Origin: Deltaproteobacteria bacterium
GTDB taxonomy: Bacteria; Myxococcota_C; UBA6777
Direction of reading: 5' to 3'
Length of the DNA stretch: 64,000 bases
NCBI GenBank assembly: GCA_002731275.1
Contig: PCBK01000112.1
Coordinates: 62,001 to 126,000, forward strand
Below the pieces are notes generated by a model. The model was not told the DNA's origin. It did not search any database and saw only the letters and a list, made by a program, of their open reading frames with translations. Of this stretch, positions 31,894 through 40,611 are shown one piece after another. The translations under genes were made by a program, and so were the position numbers. How positions within the stretch are numbered: the first letter of the stretch is position 1; the number at the start of each line of letters is the position of its first letter.

Positions 31894-32568
31894 ATGACTG
31901 GAAATCCATTGCGCGAGGTCTGTCCAGGCCTTTACGTCGCAGAAGCAAAGCAACGGTTCTACGGACTCGAAGTCGGCGCTCGCATGACGATCATCCAGCA
32001 TCATGGGACATTGTTTGTTCACTCACCTATCGCCATCTCACCAGCTGACGTCGCCCACCTCGGGACACCAGGACAGGTGCTCGCCCCAAACCTGCTCCAT
32101 CATCTGTATGTTGGTCCCTGGATAGACGCAGGCTACGAGGGATGGGCCGCACCTGGACTCCCAGAGAAACGTAAGGACGTTCACTTTCACGGTGTGATTA
32201 CGCCTGGTGTGCAGCCTTTTGGGGAAGATATCGAGGTCTTGCCAATGGCCTGTTTTGCGATGACCAACGAGGTCGTCGTGCTCCACAAACCAAGCCGCAC
32301 ACTGCTCGTGACAGATCTGGTCTTCAACCTCTCGCCAAAAGCGCCATGGATGACACGTACAGCCATGCGCTGCCTTGGAGGGTATCCGGGCTGTAACGTG
32401 ACACTGCTCGAACAAGTCGGGATGAAACGTGATGTCGCTCGAAGAGAGCTGGGGATCATCGCAGAGTGGGATTTTGACCGAGTGATCATGGCACATGGTG
32501 AGATCATCGAGACAGGTGGGAAAGAGACGTTCTTTCAAGCCTTCCAGTGGGTGCTCATCGGGACATAG
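31894..32568 (+). CDS. DUF4336-family (metallo-beta-lactamase-like) protein
   Basis: 224 residues from ATG 31894 (GGAG nine bases upstream); the longer frame overlaps the previous gene without protein-like sequence. Recognisable DUF4336 segments: REVCPGLYVAEAKQRFYG, ARMTIIQHHGTLFVHSPI, VLAPNLLHHLYVGPW, PGLPEKRKDVHFHG, EVVVLHKPSRTLLVTDLVFN and IMAHGEIIE. DUF4336 is related to the metallo-beta-lactamase fold but lacks the classical HxHxDH; function unknown. Cytoplasmic. Confidence 0.8.
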   Translation: MTGNPLREVCPGLYVAEAKQRFYGLEVGARMTIIQHHGTLFVHSPIAISPADVAHLGTPGQVLAPNLLHHLYVGPWIDAGYEGWAAPGLPEKRKDVHFHGVITPGVQPFGEDIEVLPMACFAMTNEVVVLHKPSRTLLVTDLVFNLSPKAPWMTRTAMRCLGGYPGCNVTLLEQVGMKRDVARRELGIIAEWDFDRVIMAHGEIIETGGKETFFQAFQWVLIGT

Positions 32569-32611
32569 ACAGCTCCAATGCCCCTCTTTGTCATATCAAA
32601 AACATTCGCAA

Positions 32612-33289
32612 TCAGGGTTCATCGAGAGGGACGAGACCATGTTTGATCGCGTAGATAGCAGCTTGTGTGCGATCTGCAACATCGAGCTTGGCGAGGACGT
32701 TGCTGACGTGTGTTTTGACAGTCTTCAAGCTGATGTACAGCGCTGAAGCGATATCTTTGTTACTGTACCCCCGCCCCAAACATTCGAGGACCTCTTGTTC
32801 GCGTTGTGTCAGCGAAGAGATCGCAGCGTCAGGAGAGACTTGTTTCTCTTCGGCTTGCGGCTTTTTTTGGAGCTGTGACATGAGCTTCTTCGTCACTTTT
32901 GGATGAAGTGGTGATTCGCCTTGATGGATCGACAGGATCGCTTGGATCAAGTCATCTGGCGATGTATCTTTCAGCAAATAACCTTGCGCACCCGCTTCCA
33001 ACGCAGGGAAGACCTTTTCGTCTTCGATGAAACTCGTGAGGATCAGGATCTTTGCATGTGTATTCTTCGCTCGGATATGCTTTGTTGCCTCGATCCCATC
33101 GAGTTCTGGCATCACCAAATCCATCAACGTCACGTCGGGCTGCAACGCCTCAAACTGTGCCAACGCTTGCATCCCATTATCGGCCTCGCCAACGACCTCC
33201 ACTTCGTCAGTCAGCTCCAGGAAAGACTTGAGTCCCTGACGGACCATCGCATGATCATCGACGAGTAGTACACGAATTTTCGACAACAC
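32612..33289 (-). CDS. NarL/LuxR-family response regulator
   Basis: 225 residues. Receiver domain with acidic pocket VDDH (D11, D12), phospho-acceptor D57 in LMDLVMPELDG, T85 and K107; LuxR-type HTH at ~155-220 (LTQREQEVLECLGRGYSNKDIASALYIS split over two helices, then KTVKTHVSNVLAKL). Start GTG 33289, or TTG 33286, behind GGAGG. It is 46 bp downstream of the kinase at 33336-34547, its evident partner. Binds DNA as a dimer when phosphorylated (family knowledge); targets unknown. Confidence 0.93.
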   Translation of the reverse strand: MLSKIRVLLVDDHAMVRQGLKSFLELTDEVEVVGEADNGMQALAQFEALQPDVTLMDLVMPELDGIEATKHIRAKNTHAKILILTSFIEDEKVFPALEAGAQGYLLKDTSPDDLIQAILSIHQGESPLHPKVTKKLMSQLQKKPQAEEKQVSPDAAISSLTQREQEVLECLGRGYSNKDIASALYISLKTVKTHVSNVLAKLDVADRTQAAIYAIKHGLVPLDEP

Positions 33290-33335
33290 AGACCTCCTTC
33301 ATCGTGAGCTTTTGGTGGGTAAGACTGCTTTTTTC

Positions 33336-34547
33336 CTACACTCTTTTTTTCTTGCAGTAGCCTAAGGTCACGCGAATGAGTGTACCTTTTCCAGGCGCAG
33401 AAGAGAGAAAAAAATCAGCCCCCATCAACGCAGCTCGTTCGCGCATACTCGATAATCCCATACTCTCTTCGGCCAATGTAAGCTTCTCTTCGTCAAAGCC
33501 CACACCCTCGTCTTCGATGGAGAGCACACACTTGTCTTCATCGACCTGCAGGCGCACGAAAGCCTCTTCGACACCTGCGTATTTGATGATGTTGTTGAGG
33601 GCTTCTTGTGTAATCCGAAAGAGTTTGTGAGCCTGCTCGTTGGAGAGCGCGGGCTCATCTTCGGCTTCCAAGACCACGCGAAGAGCGTGCTGTCGCTCAA
33701 GAAAGTCGACATGTTGTTGAATCGCCGGGAGCAAGCCCTTTTTACTTTGTCCGCCCGGTCGCAATTGTGCGATCAAGTGCCTCATCTCAGAGAGCGCGTC
33801 TTGGGCGAGTTGTTGGAGCTGTTCGAGGTGGCTGCGCAACTTCTCAGGTTGTTTATCGAGTAACATCAAGGCTGTCTTGGACAAAATGCTGATCGCGAAC
33901 AACATCTGCGTAGCAGAGTCATGAAGCTCACGGGCAATTGCGTTCCTCTCGGCGCTCGCAGCGAGCTCCTCGGCTTGTGAAGCGTGCTCTTTGAGCTGTG
34001 CGTACGCCTGCCTCAGCTCCAACAACAATGTATGGCTTTGCTGTGCGGATTCTCGCTCTTTTGCGAGCAGAAATGAGTATGAACCGACAAACAAAAACGC
34101 CGCCCCATACGTGAAGGAGCTCGCGAGCCCCATCGGGACCCCGTAAAGTTCAAACTGCAAGACAACCATCACCACAGTGAACCCAAGAATCCACTGTAAC
34201 CCTTCGCGCCTCGACAGCAGCATCACTGCCTGGATACACAGAGGGATAAACAGGATGGACATGTTCTCCTTGCGAATGGTCCATGAAAGGAAGACGACGA
34301 TCGCGGTCTGTGCGAGGAAATAAGGAGAAAGCCACCGCGTCGTGTGACGAAGAAAGAGACTCCAAGTCAACAAGACAAGTTGAAGCCCAAACACCAACCA
34401 CAACACCGTGCGTGGACACCATTCGACACACGGTCCAAAGACCCCACGGATCGCGACAGAGAACGACAACGCATACACGATCACCAGCACAACTGGAGAA
34501 CGCATCGAGTCCATCATCCCTACGTCTTCTTGATCCAAACGTCTCAT
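33336..34547 (-). CDS. NarX/DesK-type sensor histidine kinase
   Basis: 403 residues from ATG 34547 (GAGG six bases upstream; a TTG at 34562 is less likely). About six N-terminal helices (to ~165), a coiled-coil linker (LLELRQAYAQLKEHASQ), then a HisKA_3 dimerisation domain with H209 in AIARELHDSATQ and a HATPase with ITQEALNNIIKYA, IEDEGVGFD and GLSSMRERAALMG. Small-ligand or membrane-state sensing is likely because there is no periplasmic domain. Phosphorylates the adjacent NarL-type regulator (inference from gene order and subfamily). Confidence 0.92.
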   Translation of the reverse strand: MRRLDQEDVGMMDSMRSPVVLVIVYALSFSVAIRGVFGPCVEWCPRTVLWLVFGLQLVLLTWSLFLRHTTRWLSPYFLAQTAIVVFLSWTIRKENMSILFIPLCIQAVMLLSRREGLQWILGFTVVMVVLQFELYGVPMGLASSFTYGAAFLFVGSYSFLLAKERESAQQSHTLLLELRQAYAQLKEHASQAEELAASAERNAIARELHDSATQMLFAISILSKTALMLLDKQPEKLRSHLEQLQQLAQDALSEMRHLIAQLRPGGQSKKGLLPAIQQHVDFLERQHALRVVLEAEDEPALSNEQAHKLFRITQEALNNIIKYAGVEEAFVRLQVDEDKCVLSIEDEGVGFDEEKLTLAEESMGLSSMRERAALMGADFFLSSAPGKGTLIRVTLGYCKKKRV

Positions 34548-34571
34548 GTACAACCTCGACAAACCAATGAC

Positions 34572-34841
34572 CTACCAATAGAAGAGCACACTCTCAGTAA
34601 ATCGTTCCTCTTGTGTGTCCTTTTTCTCTGTCTTCTCATGTTTTTGTCCGTTTGTCGAACAACGAACGGACACGCCCGCTCGTTCACCAGACAGGATCGG
34701 CGTACATTGCTCCCACTTCAGCGCGCCGTTGGCTCCACGTGTGACAGTCGCTGCGCAACCGGAGAGCACGAGAGACAAAAACAACGCGAAGAAAAGGGTG
34801 TGAAAGATATTTTTTTGGGGGGCTTGTGCTGTGTATTTCAT
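34572..34841 (-). CDS. Small lipoprotein upstream of the two-component pair
   Basis: 89 residues from ATG 34841 with GAGGAG six bases upstream. Hydrophobic stretch and lipobox LVLSGCAA define a lipoprotein (C29). The mature part is only ~60 residues, polar, with two cysteines (EQCTPIL, VRCSTNG) that may pair, and a charged tail ending ...FYW. Not recognised. It lies 24 bp before the sensor kinase in the same direction, so the three genes may form an operon and the lipoprotein could be an envelope accessory to the kinase (inference). Confidence 0.65.
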   Translation of the reverse strand: MKYTAQAPQKNIFHTLFFALFLSLVLSGCAATVTRGANGALKWEQCTPILSGERAGVSVRCSTNGQKHEKTEKKDTQEERFTESVLFYW

Positions 34842-35075
34842 CGTAGACTCCTCTTTCAAAACATATTGCGTTTCGGGCCTTCATATCCTCCCGACAACAC
34901 ACAGTATAGTGAGAAGCTAAATTGCAATCATCGTGCCTTGTAATGATTTTACTTCATCTTTTAGTAGGATATCGGATCTAGGACTAAAGTCTGAGAGAGG
35001 GAGACCACATAGGTTTGGAAAAAGTATGAAAGCTATGGTACAAAGAGACAGAATACACGCAGGAGCCAAAGGATC

Positions 35076-35636
35076 ATGAAAAGTACACGTGCACACTTGC
35101 ACGACGAGACAGCCCCCATACACAAACAGCTCGATCAGCTCATCAGCACGTCCTCGCCTTTTGCCGATGAGGAAAAGTACGCCCTCTACCTCACGCGTAT
35201 GGAGCAGCTATACGTTCTTTTCTCCACACCACTCGATGAGATCGCCCAAAGAATATCTCTCCCTGTGATGTCATCGCACATCAAAAAGAGCATTGAGCAA
35301 GACAAGGCGACCTTACCAAAGATCGCTCTCTCTCAAACACTCCCCATTCAATGTTGGTCTCTCGACGAAAGCTGGGGCATCACCTACACACTTGAAGGTT
35401 CGACGATGGGCGCGAGATATTTGTTACGCACCGCGCGTGAACAGCTCCCCCACCGCTCACATACCTTCCTTGAGCAGGTCGCACAAACAGGAAAGGAGCG
35501 ATGGCCTCGCTTCTGTGAAGCGCTTGAGTCCTCTGGATGTACTCGCGAGCAAGCGACACGTGGCGCACAGGCAGTCTTCCACACAGCGCTGACACTCTTC
35601 GAATCCACGCACGACACCACAGAGGACGTGATATGA
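35076..35636 (+). CDS. Biliverdin-producing heme oxygenase
   Basis: 186 residues; AGGAG ten bases before the ATG. Degrades heme to biliverdin, CO and iron. The proximal ligand is H16 in LHDETAPIHKQLD; the distal helix glycines are in TYTLEGSTMGARYL. This is the bacterial HemO/BphO type found beside phytochromes. Its stop overlaps the start of the phytochrome gene (ATGA), so enzyme and apo-photoreceptor are made together and the biliverdin should serve as chromophore. Confidence 0.9.
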   Translation: MKSTRAHLHDETAPIHKQLDQLISTSSPFADEEKYALYLTRMEQLYVLFSTPLDEIAQRISLPVMSSHIKKSIEQDKATLPKIALSQTLPIQCWSLDESWGITYTLEGSTMGARYLLRTAREQLPHRSHTFLEQVAQTGKERWPRFCEALESSGCTREQATRGAQAVFHTALTLFESTHDTTEDVI

Positions 35637-38164
35637 CAGACCATTCAAATGATCACATCACACAAGTCGCGCTCTCCAACTGTGACAAAGAACCTGTCCA
35701 TATCCCTGGACGCATCCAGTCCTTTGGCTCGATGTTGGGCTTTGACCTCAAGACAGGAACGTTGCGTTACTACGCGGAGAATATCGGGACGCTGTTTCCG
35801 GAGCTCTCCTCGTTAACGTTTGGTACGCATTTTGAGAAAGTGTTTGCCAACAGATATATCGTCCACGCGATAAGAGGTGGTCTGGGGCTGCCAACGCTCC
35901 AAAATCACAGAGAACGCCTGGGGTCGTTCGAACTAGGACACAAACACGTCGATATCGGTATGTACACAAGCGATGGAACGTTTGTCCTAGAGTTGGACCC
36001 CATCCCTCCTCCGAGTGGGGTATTGCGCTCCCCCATCCACCTCGTTCAAGACCTTTTGTCGACATTGACGACCAACCAAGGCATCTCACCTCTCCTCGAC
36101 TCGGCAGTGCAAGCATTCCGCCATCTCACGGGCTTTGATCGCGTCATGGCCTATAAGTTTCTGGACGACGGCGCAGGCGAAGTTGTAGCCGAAGCAAAAG
36201 CACCAGGACTCGAACCTTTCCAGGGCTTGCGATATCCAGCATCGGATATTCCGCAGCAAGTCCGCCAGATCATGCTGCGTATGCCTTTTCGAACGATCGC
36301 AGACACAAACGCTCCTGCGACGTCTATCATCGCACAAGACGACACCCCCCTCGATATGACCCTTGGGCACCTGCGCGGTGTCTCCCCCATCCACATCGAA
36401 TACTTGGGAAACATGGGTGTACAAGCGACGATGAACGTCTCGATCCGCGTGCGCAACCGACTTTGGGGACTCTTTGCCTTTCACCATGAGCTCAAAAAGG
36501 TCCTCACTCCAGACGAACGCTCCACGTGCGAGATCTTCGGCCAACTTGTCTCGATGTTGATCCAACAAGAACTCGAAAATGAAGGTCTACAAGCTCGTCA
36601 GAGAGTCCAGTCACTCGTCCGCAGTCTCTCCACCAGGCGCATCGAGGTGGACCTCTTTCTTGCGGAGTACGCAGAGCCTTTGATGAAAGCACTTCATGCA
36701 GATGGGATCTGTGTAAAGCAAGGCGAAGAGTATGTAATGCAAGGTCAAACACCGACCAAAGAGATCACGCAAAAGCTCATAGAGCTTCCCTCACAAGGAC
36801 TCTTGGCGCTCGACTCTCTCAAGAGGGTCAAAGGCTTACATACAGCCTCGTTAAACACCACCGCCGGAGCTCTGGTGATGAAAATCAGCGCTGACACTTA
36901 CTGTATCTTTTTCAGGCAGGAAGTACTCCAACACATCCGCTGGGCAGGGGACACACAAAAAAAGATCGAATACGGTCCAAACGGTCCAAGGCTCAGACCA
37001 CGCTCCTCCTTTGAAGAGTACAAAGAGACCGTCGCAAATCGCAGCGTGCCCTGGTCTGCTGCCGATGTCTCCGTCGCGAGCGAGCTACGGCACGCTTTGT
37101 GGCGAGTCCTACTCCCAAAAACAGAAGGCTACTCGCTGGAGTGGGAGCAGGAGCGACGGTTACGTGACCTGTTGATCGCAGAACTTAACCACCGCGTTCG
37201 CAACACGCTCTCCTTGGTCAATGCCATCGCACAGCAGTCCAAACACTCCGCGACTTCCGTGGAGCATTACGTCAACACACTTGAAAAACGCATCAACTCA
37301 CTCTCAACAGCACACTCCTTCATCGGCACTGGGCTACAGTGGGCACGTATTCAAGATTTCATTACGATGGAACTGCAACCATACAAACACGGAGACTTCG
37401 ACCTGCACGTCGAAGGAGAAGATGTCGCCGTTCGCGCAGATATCGCGCCCATCATCGCACTGCTCTTTCACGAGCTCAGCACAAACTCCGTCAAATACGG
37501 CGCGCTGTCGAGTAAAAAAGGTTCTCTTAGTATCACATGGCATCGACAGGATGGAGGATACCTCATCCAATGGCATGAACAACTCGAAGCGCCTATCGCT
37601 CCCCCCACACGAAAAGGCTTTGGGTTGACTCTGATCGAACGTGCTATCGACTTCGAGTGTAAAGGCCACTCCAGCATCCGCTTCGAAGAGGAGCGTGTCT
37701 CAATCGATATCTGGCTGCCTTTGGAGCTGATCATGGATGTCGACAGCGAACCTTCCTCTTCGGAAACGCTCCAACCCCCCAAGCCGCTCGAAAAAAGAAC
37801 CCTCTCCTACCAATCTGTCCTAATTGCTGAGGACAACTTCCTCCTCGCGATGGAGTTGGAGAAACAGCTTCAACAACTAGGTTGTAAAGAGATCGACATC
37901 CACGCCAACACAACATCGCTCAAACAAGCCCTTGAAAGACACACATACGACGTCGCCTTGCTTGACATCCAGCTTGGCAATGAGACCTCTTTCGAGGTCG
38001 GCTTGATGCTGCTCGCGAAGGGAACCAAGATCGTCTTTCTCAGTGGATACGAACGACGAGATGATTGCCCACCTGCTCTAAGACAATGTGTACACCTTAT
38101 CAAACCCGTCGATAAAGTTGATCTGCTTTTCGCGCTCTCAAACCAGGAAAAATCCACCCCATGA
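35633..38164 (+). CDS. bphP: Bacteriophytochrome hybrid histidine kinase
   Basis: 843 residues. Red/far-red photoreceptor. PAS domain with the biliverdin-binding Cys at C17 (SNCDKEPVHIPG); GAF domain with PASDIP (202-207), H246 and H254 in HLRGVSPIHIEYLGNMGV; PHY domain whose tongue has PRSSF (456-460). The output is an HWE/HisKA_2 kinase: H520 in AELNHRVRNTLSL, FHELSTNSVKYGA and GFGLTLIERA. A C-terminal receiver follows (~725-843; D778 in VALLDIQLG). Start ATG 35633 overlaps the heme oxygenase stop, and the stop overlaps the next kinase start, both as ATGA. Receivers fused to HWE phytochromes can accept or drain phosphate; direction here is open. Confidence 0.95.
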   Translation: MTDHSNDHITQVALSNCDKEPVHIPGRIQSFGSMLGFDLKTGTLRYYAENIGTLFPELSSLTFGTHFEKVFANRYIVHAIRGGLGLPTLQNHRERLGSFELGHKHVDIGMYTSDGTFVLELDPIPPPSGVLRSPIHLVQDLLSTLTTNQGISPLLDSAVQAFRHLTGFDRVMAYKFLDDGAGEVVAEAKAPGLEPFQGLRYPASDIPQQVRQIMLRMPFRTIADTNAPATSIIAQDDTPLDMTLGHLRGVSPIHIEYLGNMGVQATMNVSIRVRNRLWGLFAFHHELKKVLTPDERSTCEIFGQLVSMLIQQELENEGLQARQRVQSLVRSLSTRRIEVDLFLAEYAEPLMKALHADGICVKQGEEYVMQGQTPTKEITQKLIELPSQGLLALDSLKRVKGLHTASLNTTAGALVMKISADTYCIFFRQEVLQHIRWAGDTQKKIEYGPNGPRLRPRSSFEEYKETVANRSVPWSAADVSVASELRHALWRVLLPKTEGYSLEWEQERRLRDLLIAELNHRVRNTLSLVNAIAQQSKHSATSVEHYVNTLEKRINSLSTAHSFIGTGLQWARIQDFITMELQPYKHGDFDLHVEGEDVAVRADIAPIIALLFHELSTNSVKYGALSSKKGSLSITWHRQDGGYLIQWHEQLEAPIAPPTRKGFGLTLIERAIDFECKGHSSIRFEEERVSIDIWLPLELIMDVDSEPSSSETLQPPKPLEKRTLSYQSVLIAEDNFLLAMELEKQLQQLGCKEIDIHANTTSLKQALERHTYDVALLDIQLGNETSFEVGLMLLAKGTKIVFLSGYERRDDCPPALRQCVHLIKPVDKVDLLFALSNQEKSTP

Positions 38165-40449
38165 AGGACCAAACAACGCGGCACAAGACACAACCCATCG
38201 TCTTACTGGTGGAGGATGATCTTGTCCTCGCACGTCACTGGCAGCAAGCCCTGGAAGCTCAACAATTCCGAGTTCTCCACGCGGACTCCGCATCGCATGC
38301 GATCGATATCATTAACAAGAAGTCCCCTCACGTCGTGATCACCGACATCCTCGTCAAAGATCTCGAAGGGAAAGTGACGATGCTCGGCGGTGTTTTGATT
38401 CTCTCCCACATCGCCTTGTTAACAGAACAATCCCCCAAGGTACTTGCAATCACAGGGATGAGTACAGACTCGTCCTTCTTCGCGTCCTTTAAGCTGCTCG
38501 AAAACACAAACGCCGTGCGAAAACCAGTCACCGCTGATGAAGTCGTCGAAAAAGTCAGCGCCCTCGCAGCTCAATTCGAACAAGAGAAGGAACAGGAACG
38601 AGAAAAACAACGTATCCAACAGGAATTGGTACACATCAGCGAATCCAACCGCGCCATGCTCGATTTGCTCGGAGCATCCGACGGAGTATGGGATTGGCAC
38701 GTGGGGACCGATGACATCACCTTCGCACCAGGATGGCGAAAGATGCTCGGCTATGATGGAGACGACGTCACCAACGTCCCCAACTCCTGGAAAGCCCTGA
38801 TCGCGTCCATCCACAAACAAGATCAGCAAGCCTTTCAAAGCTGCATCGCAGAACACATCAACCCGACCTCACGAGCAGAAAAGACACGCCACTTCTTCCA
38901 TGAGGTGCGTATCCAACACCAGGACAAATCTTTTGTCTGGCTTCGCTTTCGAGGCGTTGTCAGTTTTGATCCCCAAGGAAATGCCACAAGAGCAGTCGGC
39001 TCAGCCCACGACATTACCCAACAAAAACAAGCTGAGTTGGAACGAGATCGATTCTTTCGTTCATCCACCGATTTGTTTGGCAGCTTTCATCTGTTCCAAC
39101 ACAAGTGGCTGAAAATAAGCAAAGGGCTCTCCGACCTTGTCGGTATACCAGAAGCACAAGTATACAAAAGAACCAGCCCACAACTGCTCCACCCCGATGA
39201 CAGAGGGGTCTTCGCCAACGCACTTGAAGAGCTCAAAGCAGGCAAGTCGATACGTGGCTTGAGCACGCGCATTCGCTCACTCAAACAAAACGATTACCGC
39301 TGGCTCGAATGGTACGCACAACCACCACAAGAAGGCGAGGCACTCGCCTATCTCACCGCACGTGATACCACAGAGTTGGAAGTCTCTTTTTTGTCCCGAC
39401 TTGGCAAACTACTCCCCCTTGGACTCGTCGTGGTTGACGTGCAAGAGAACCAAACCCTCTACCACAACGGATATCTCGAACAATACACCTCCCAAAACAC
39501 CGAACAAATCTGGGAAGGCTGGCGAGATATCATGCCAGAAGATGACGTCTCACGCTGGTTACAAACCATCGAGACACTTAGAACATTGCCCGATCAACAA
39601 AGCGTCGAGTACGAATTCACCATGTACTCTGCCGAAGGCGAGCCCCACCACTTCGTAGGCTCTTACTCCCCCTTCAAACGCTCTGCAGAGGGCAACGTCC
39701 ACCAGGTGATTGGTATCATTGTGAGGCTCGACGAACTGGAAGCTCTCAAACAATACGCACGACGTCTCGAAGCTACCAACCAATCCCTCGAACAATTCAC
39801 TTACGTCGCATCTCATGACTTGAAACAGCCACTACGAGGCATCCAAACACTCGCGGAGTGGATTTGGGAGGATACACAAGACCTGCTCCCAGACGAGTCT
39901 AAGCAACACCTCAACAAGCTCCTCACAAGCGTCCAACGTATGACCAAGCTCCTCACAGAGCTGCTACACTACGCAAAGGCAGGACAAACAAACACTCCCC
40001 CAACCACCTTCAACCTCCACGACACCATCGCAGACATCATCAACTTACTCTCACCACAAATGGGATTTGTCATCACCAACAACACCCCCTCCGTCCCTAT
40101 CACGACCTCTCAAACGGAGTTCGAGCAGGTCCTGCGAAATCTCATCCACAACGCGATCAAGCACCACGATAAAGAGAATGGTCATATCGAAGTGAACGCG
40201 ATGATAGATAAACGTACCAACACCTTGGAGTTCGACGTCCAAGATAACGGTCCGGGCATCCATCCAAAATTTCACAAGCGCATTTTCGAAATGTTCCAGA
40301 CACTGACACCTCGCCACAAGACCGAAAGCACGGGGATTGGACTCACACTCGTCCAACGACTCATCCTCCTCCAAGGCGGCTCCATCAGCCTCACATCAGC
40401 GCCCGGCGAAGGCACAACGTTCCAATGTACATGGCCGCTCAGAGCATAA
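38161..40449 (+). CDS. REC-PAS-PAS-PAS histidine kinase (phytochrome-linked)
   Basis: 762 residues. N-terminal receiver is complete (D19, D20, D62 in VVITDILVKD, T98, K121). About three PAS-like segments follow: ~165-295 (DGVWDWHVGTDDITFAPGW, LGYDG, AHDITQQKQ), ~300-415 and ~420-535. The kinase core has H552 in FTYVASHDLKQPLRG, RNLIHNAIKHHD, DVQDNGPGI and GIGLTLVQRL, similar to phytochrome-type kinases. Starting with a receiver, it should take phosphate from another kinase, most simply the phytochrome encoded immediately upstream with an ATGA overlap. No stand-alone output regulator follows. Confidence 0.92.
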   Translation: MKDQTTRHKTQPIVLLVEDDLVLARHWQQALEAQQFRVLHADSASHAIDIINKKSPHVVITDILVKDLEGKVTMLGGVLILSHIALLTEQSPKVLAITGMSTDSSFFASFKLLENTNAVRKPVTADEVVEKVSALAAQFEQEKEQEREKQRIQQELVHISESNRAMLDLLGASDGVWDWHVGTDDITFAPGWRKMLGYDGDDVTNVPNSWKALIASIHKQDQQAFQSCIAEHINPTSRAEKTRHFFHEVRIQHQDKSFVWLRFRGVVSFDPQGNATRAVGSAHDITQQKQAELERDRFFRSSTDLFGSFHLFQHKWLKISKGLSDLVGIPEAQVYKRTSPQLLHPDDRGVFANALEELKAGKSIRGLSTRIRSLKQNDYRWLEWYAQPPQEGEALAYLTARDTTELEVSFLSRLGKLLPLGLVVVDVQENQTLYHNGYLEQYTSQNTEQIWEGWRDIMPEDDVSRWLQTIETLRTLPDQQSVEYEFTMYSAEGEPHHFVGSYSPFKRSAEGNVHQVIGIIVRLDELEALKQYARRLEATNQSLEQFTYVASHDLKQPLRGIQTLAEWIWEDTQDLLPDESKQHLNKLLTSVQRMTKLLTELLHYAKAGQTNTPPTTFNLHDTIADIINLLSPQMGFVITNNTPSVPITTSQTEFEQVLRNLIHNAIKHHDKENGHIEVNAMIDKRTNTLEFDVQDNGPGIHPKFHKRIFEMFQTLTPRHKTESTGIGLTLVQRLILLQGGSISLTSAPGEGTTFQCTWPLRA

Positions 40450-40611
40450 GACTTGAAGATCTGACAAAAAGTTGTCTGTTTTCGAAACATCACGCCACAA
40501 GCACACACAAACGCTTGCCCACAAAAGTCACATCCCGTACCCTCAACACACAACCAACACAACACACAGAGACTTTCTCACGCTGTTGTGCCAACGATGG
40601 AGACGTGCAGG

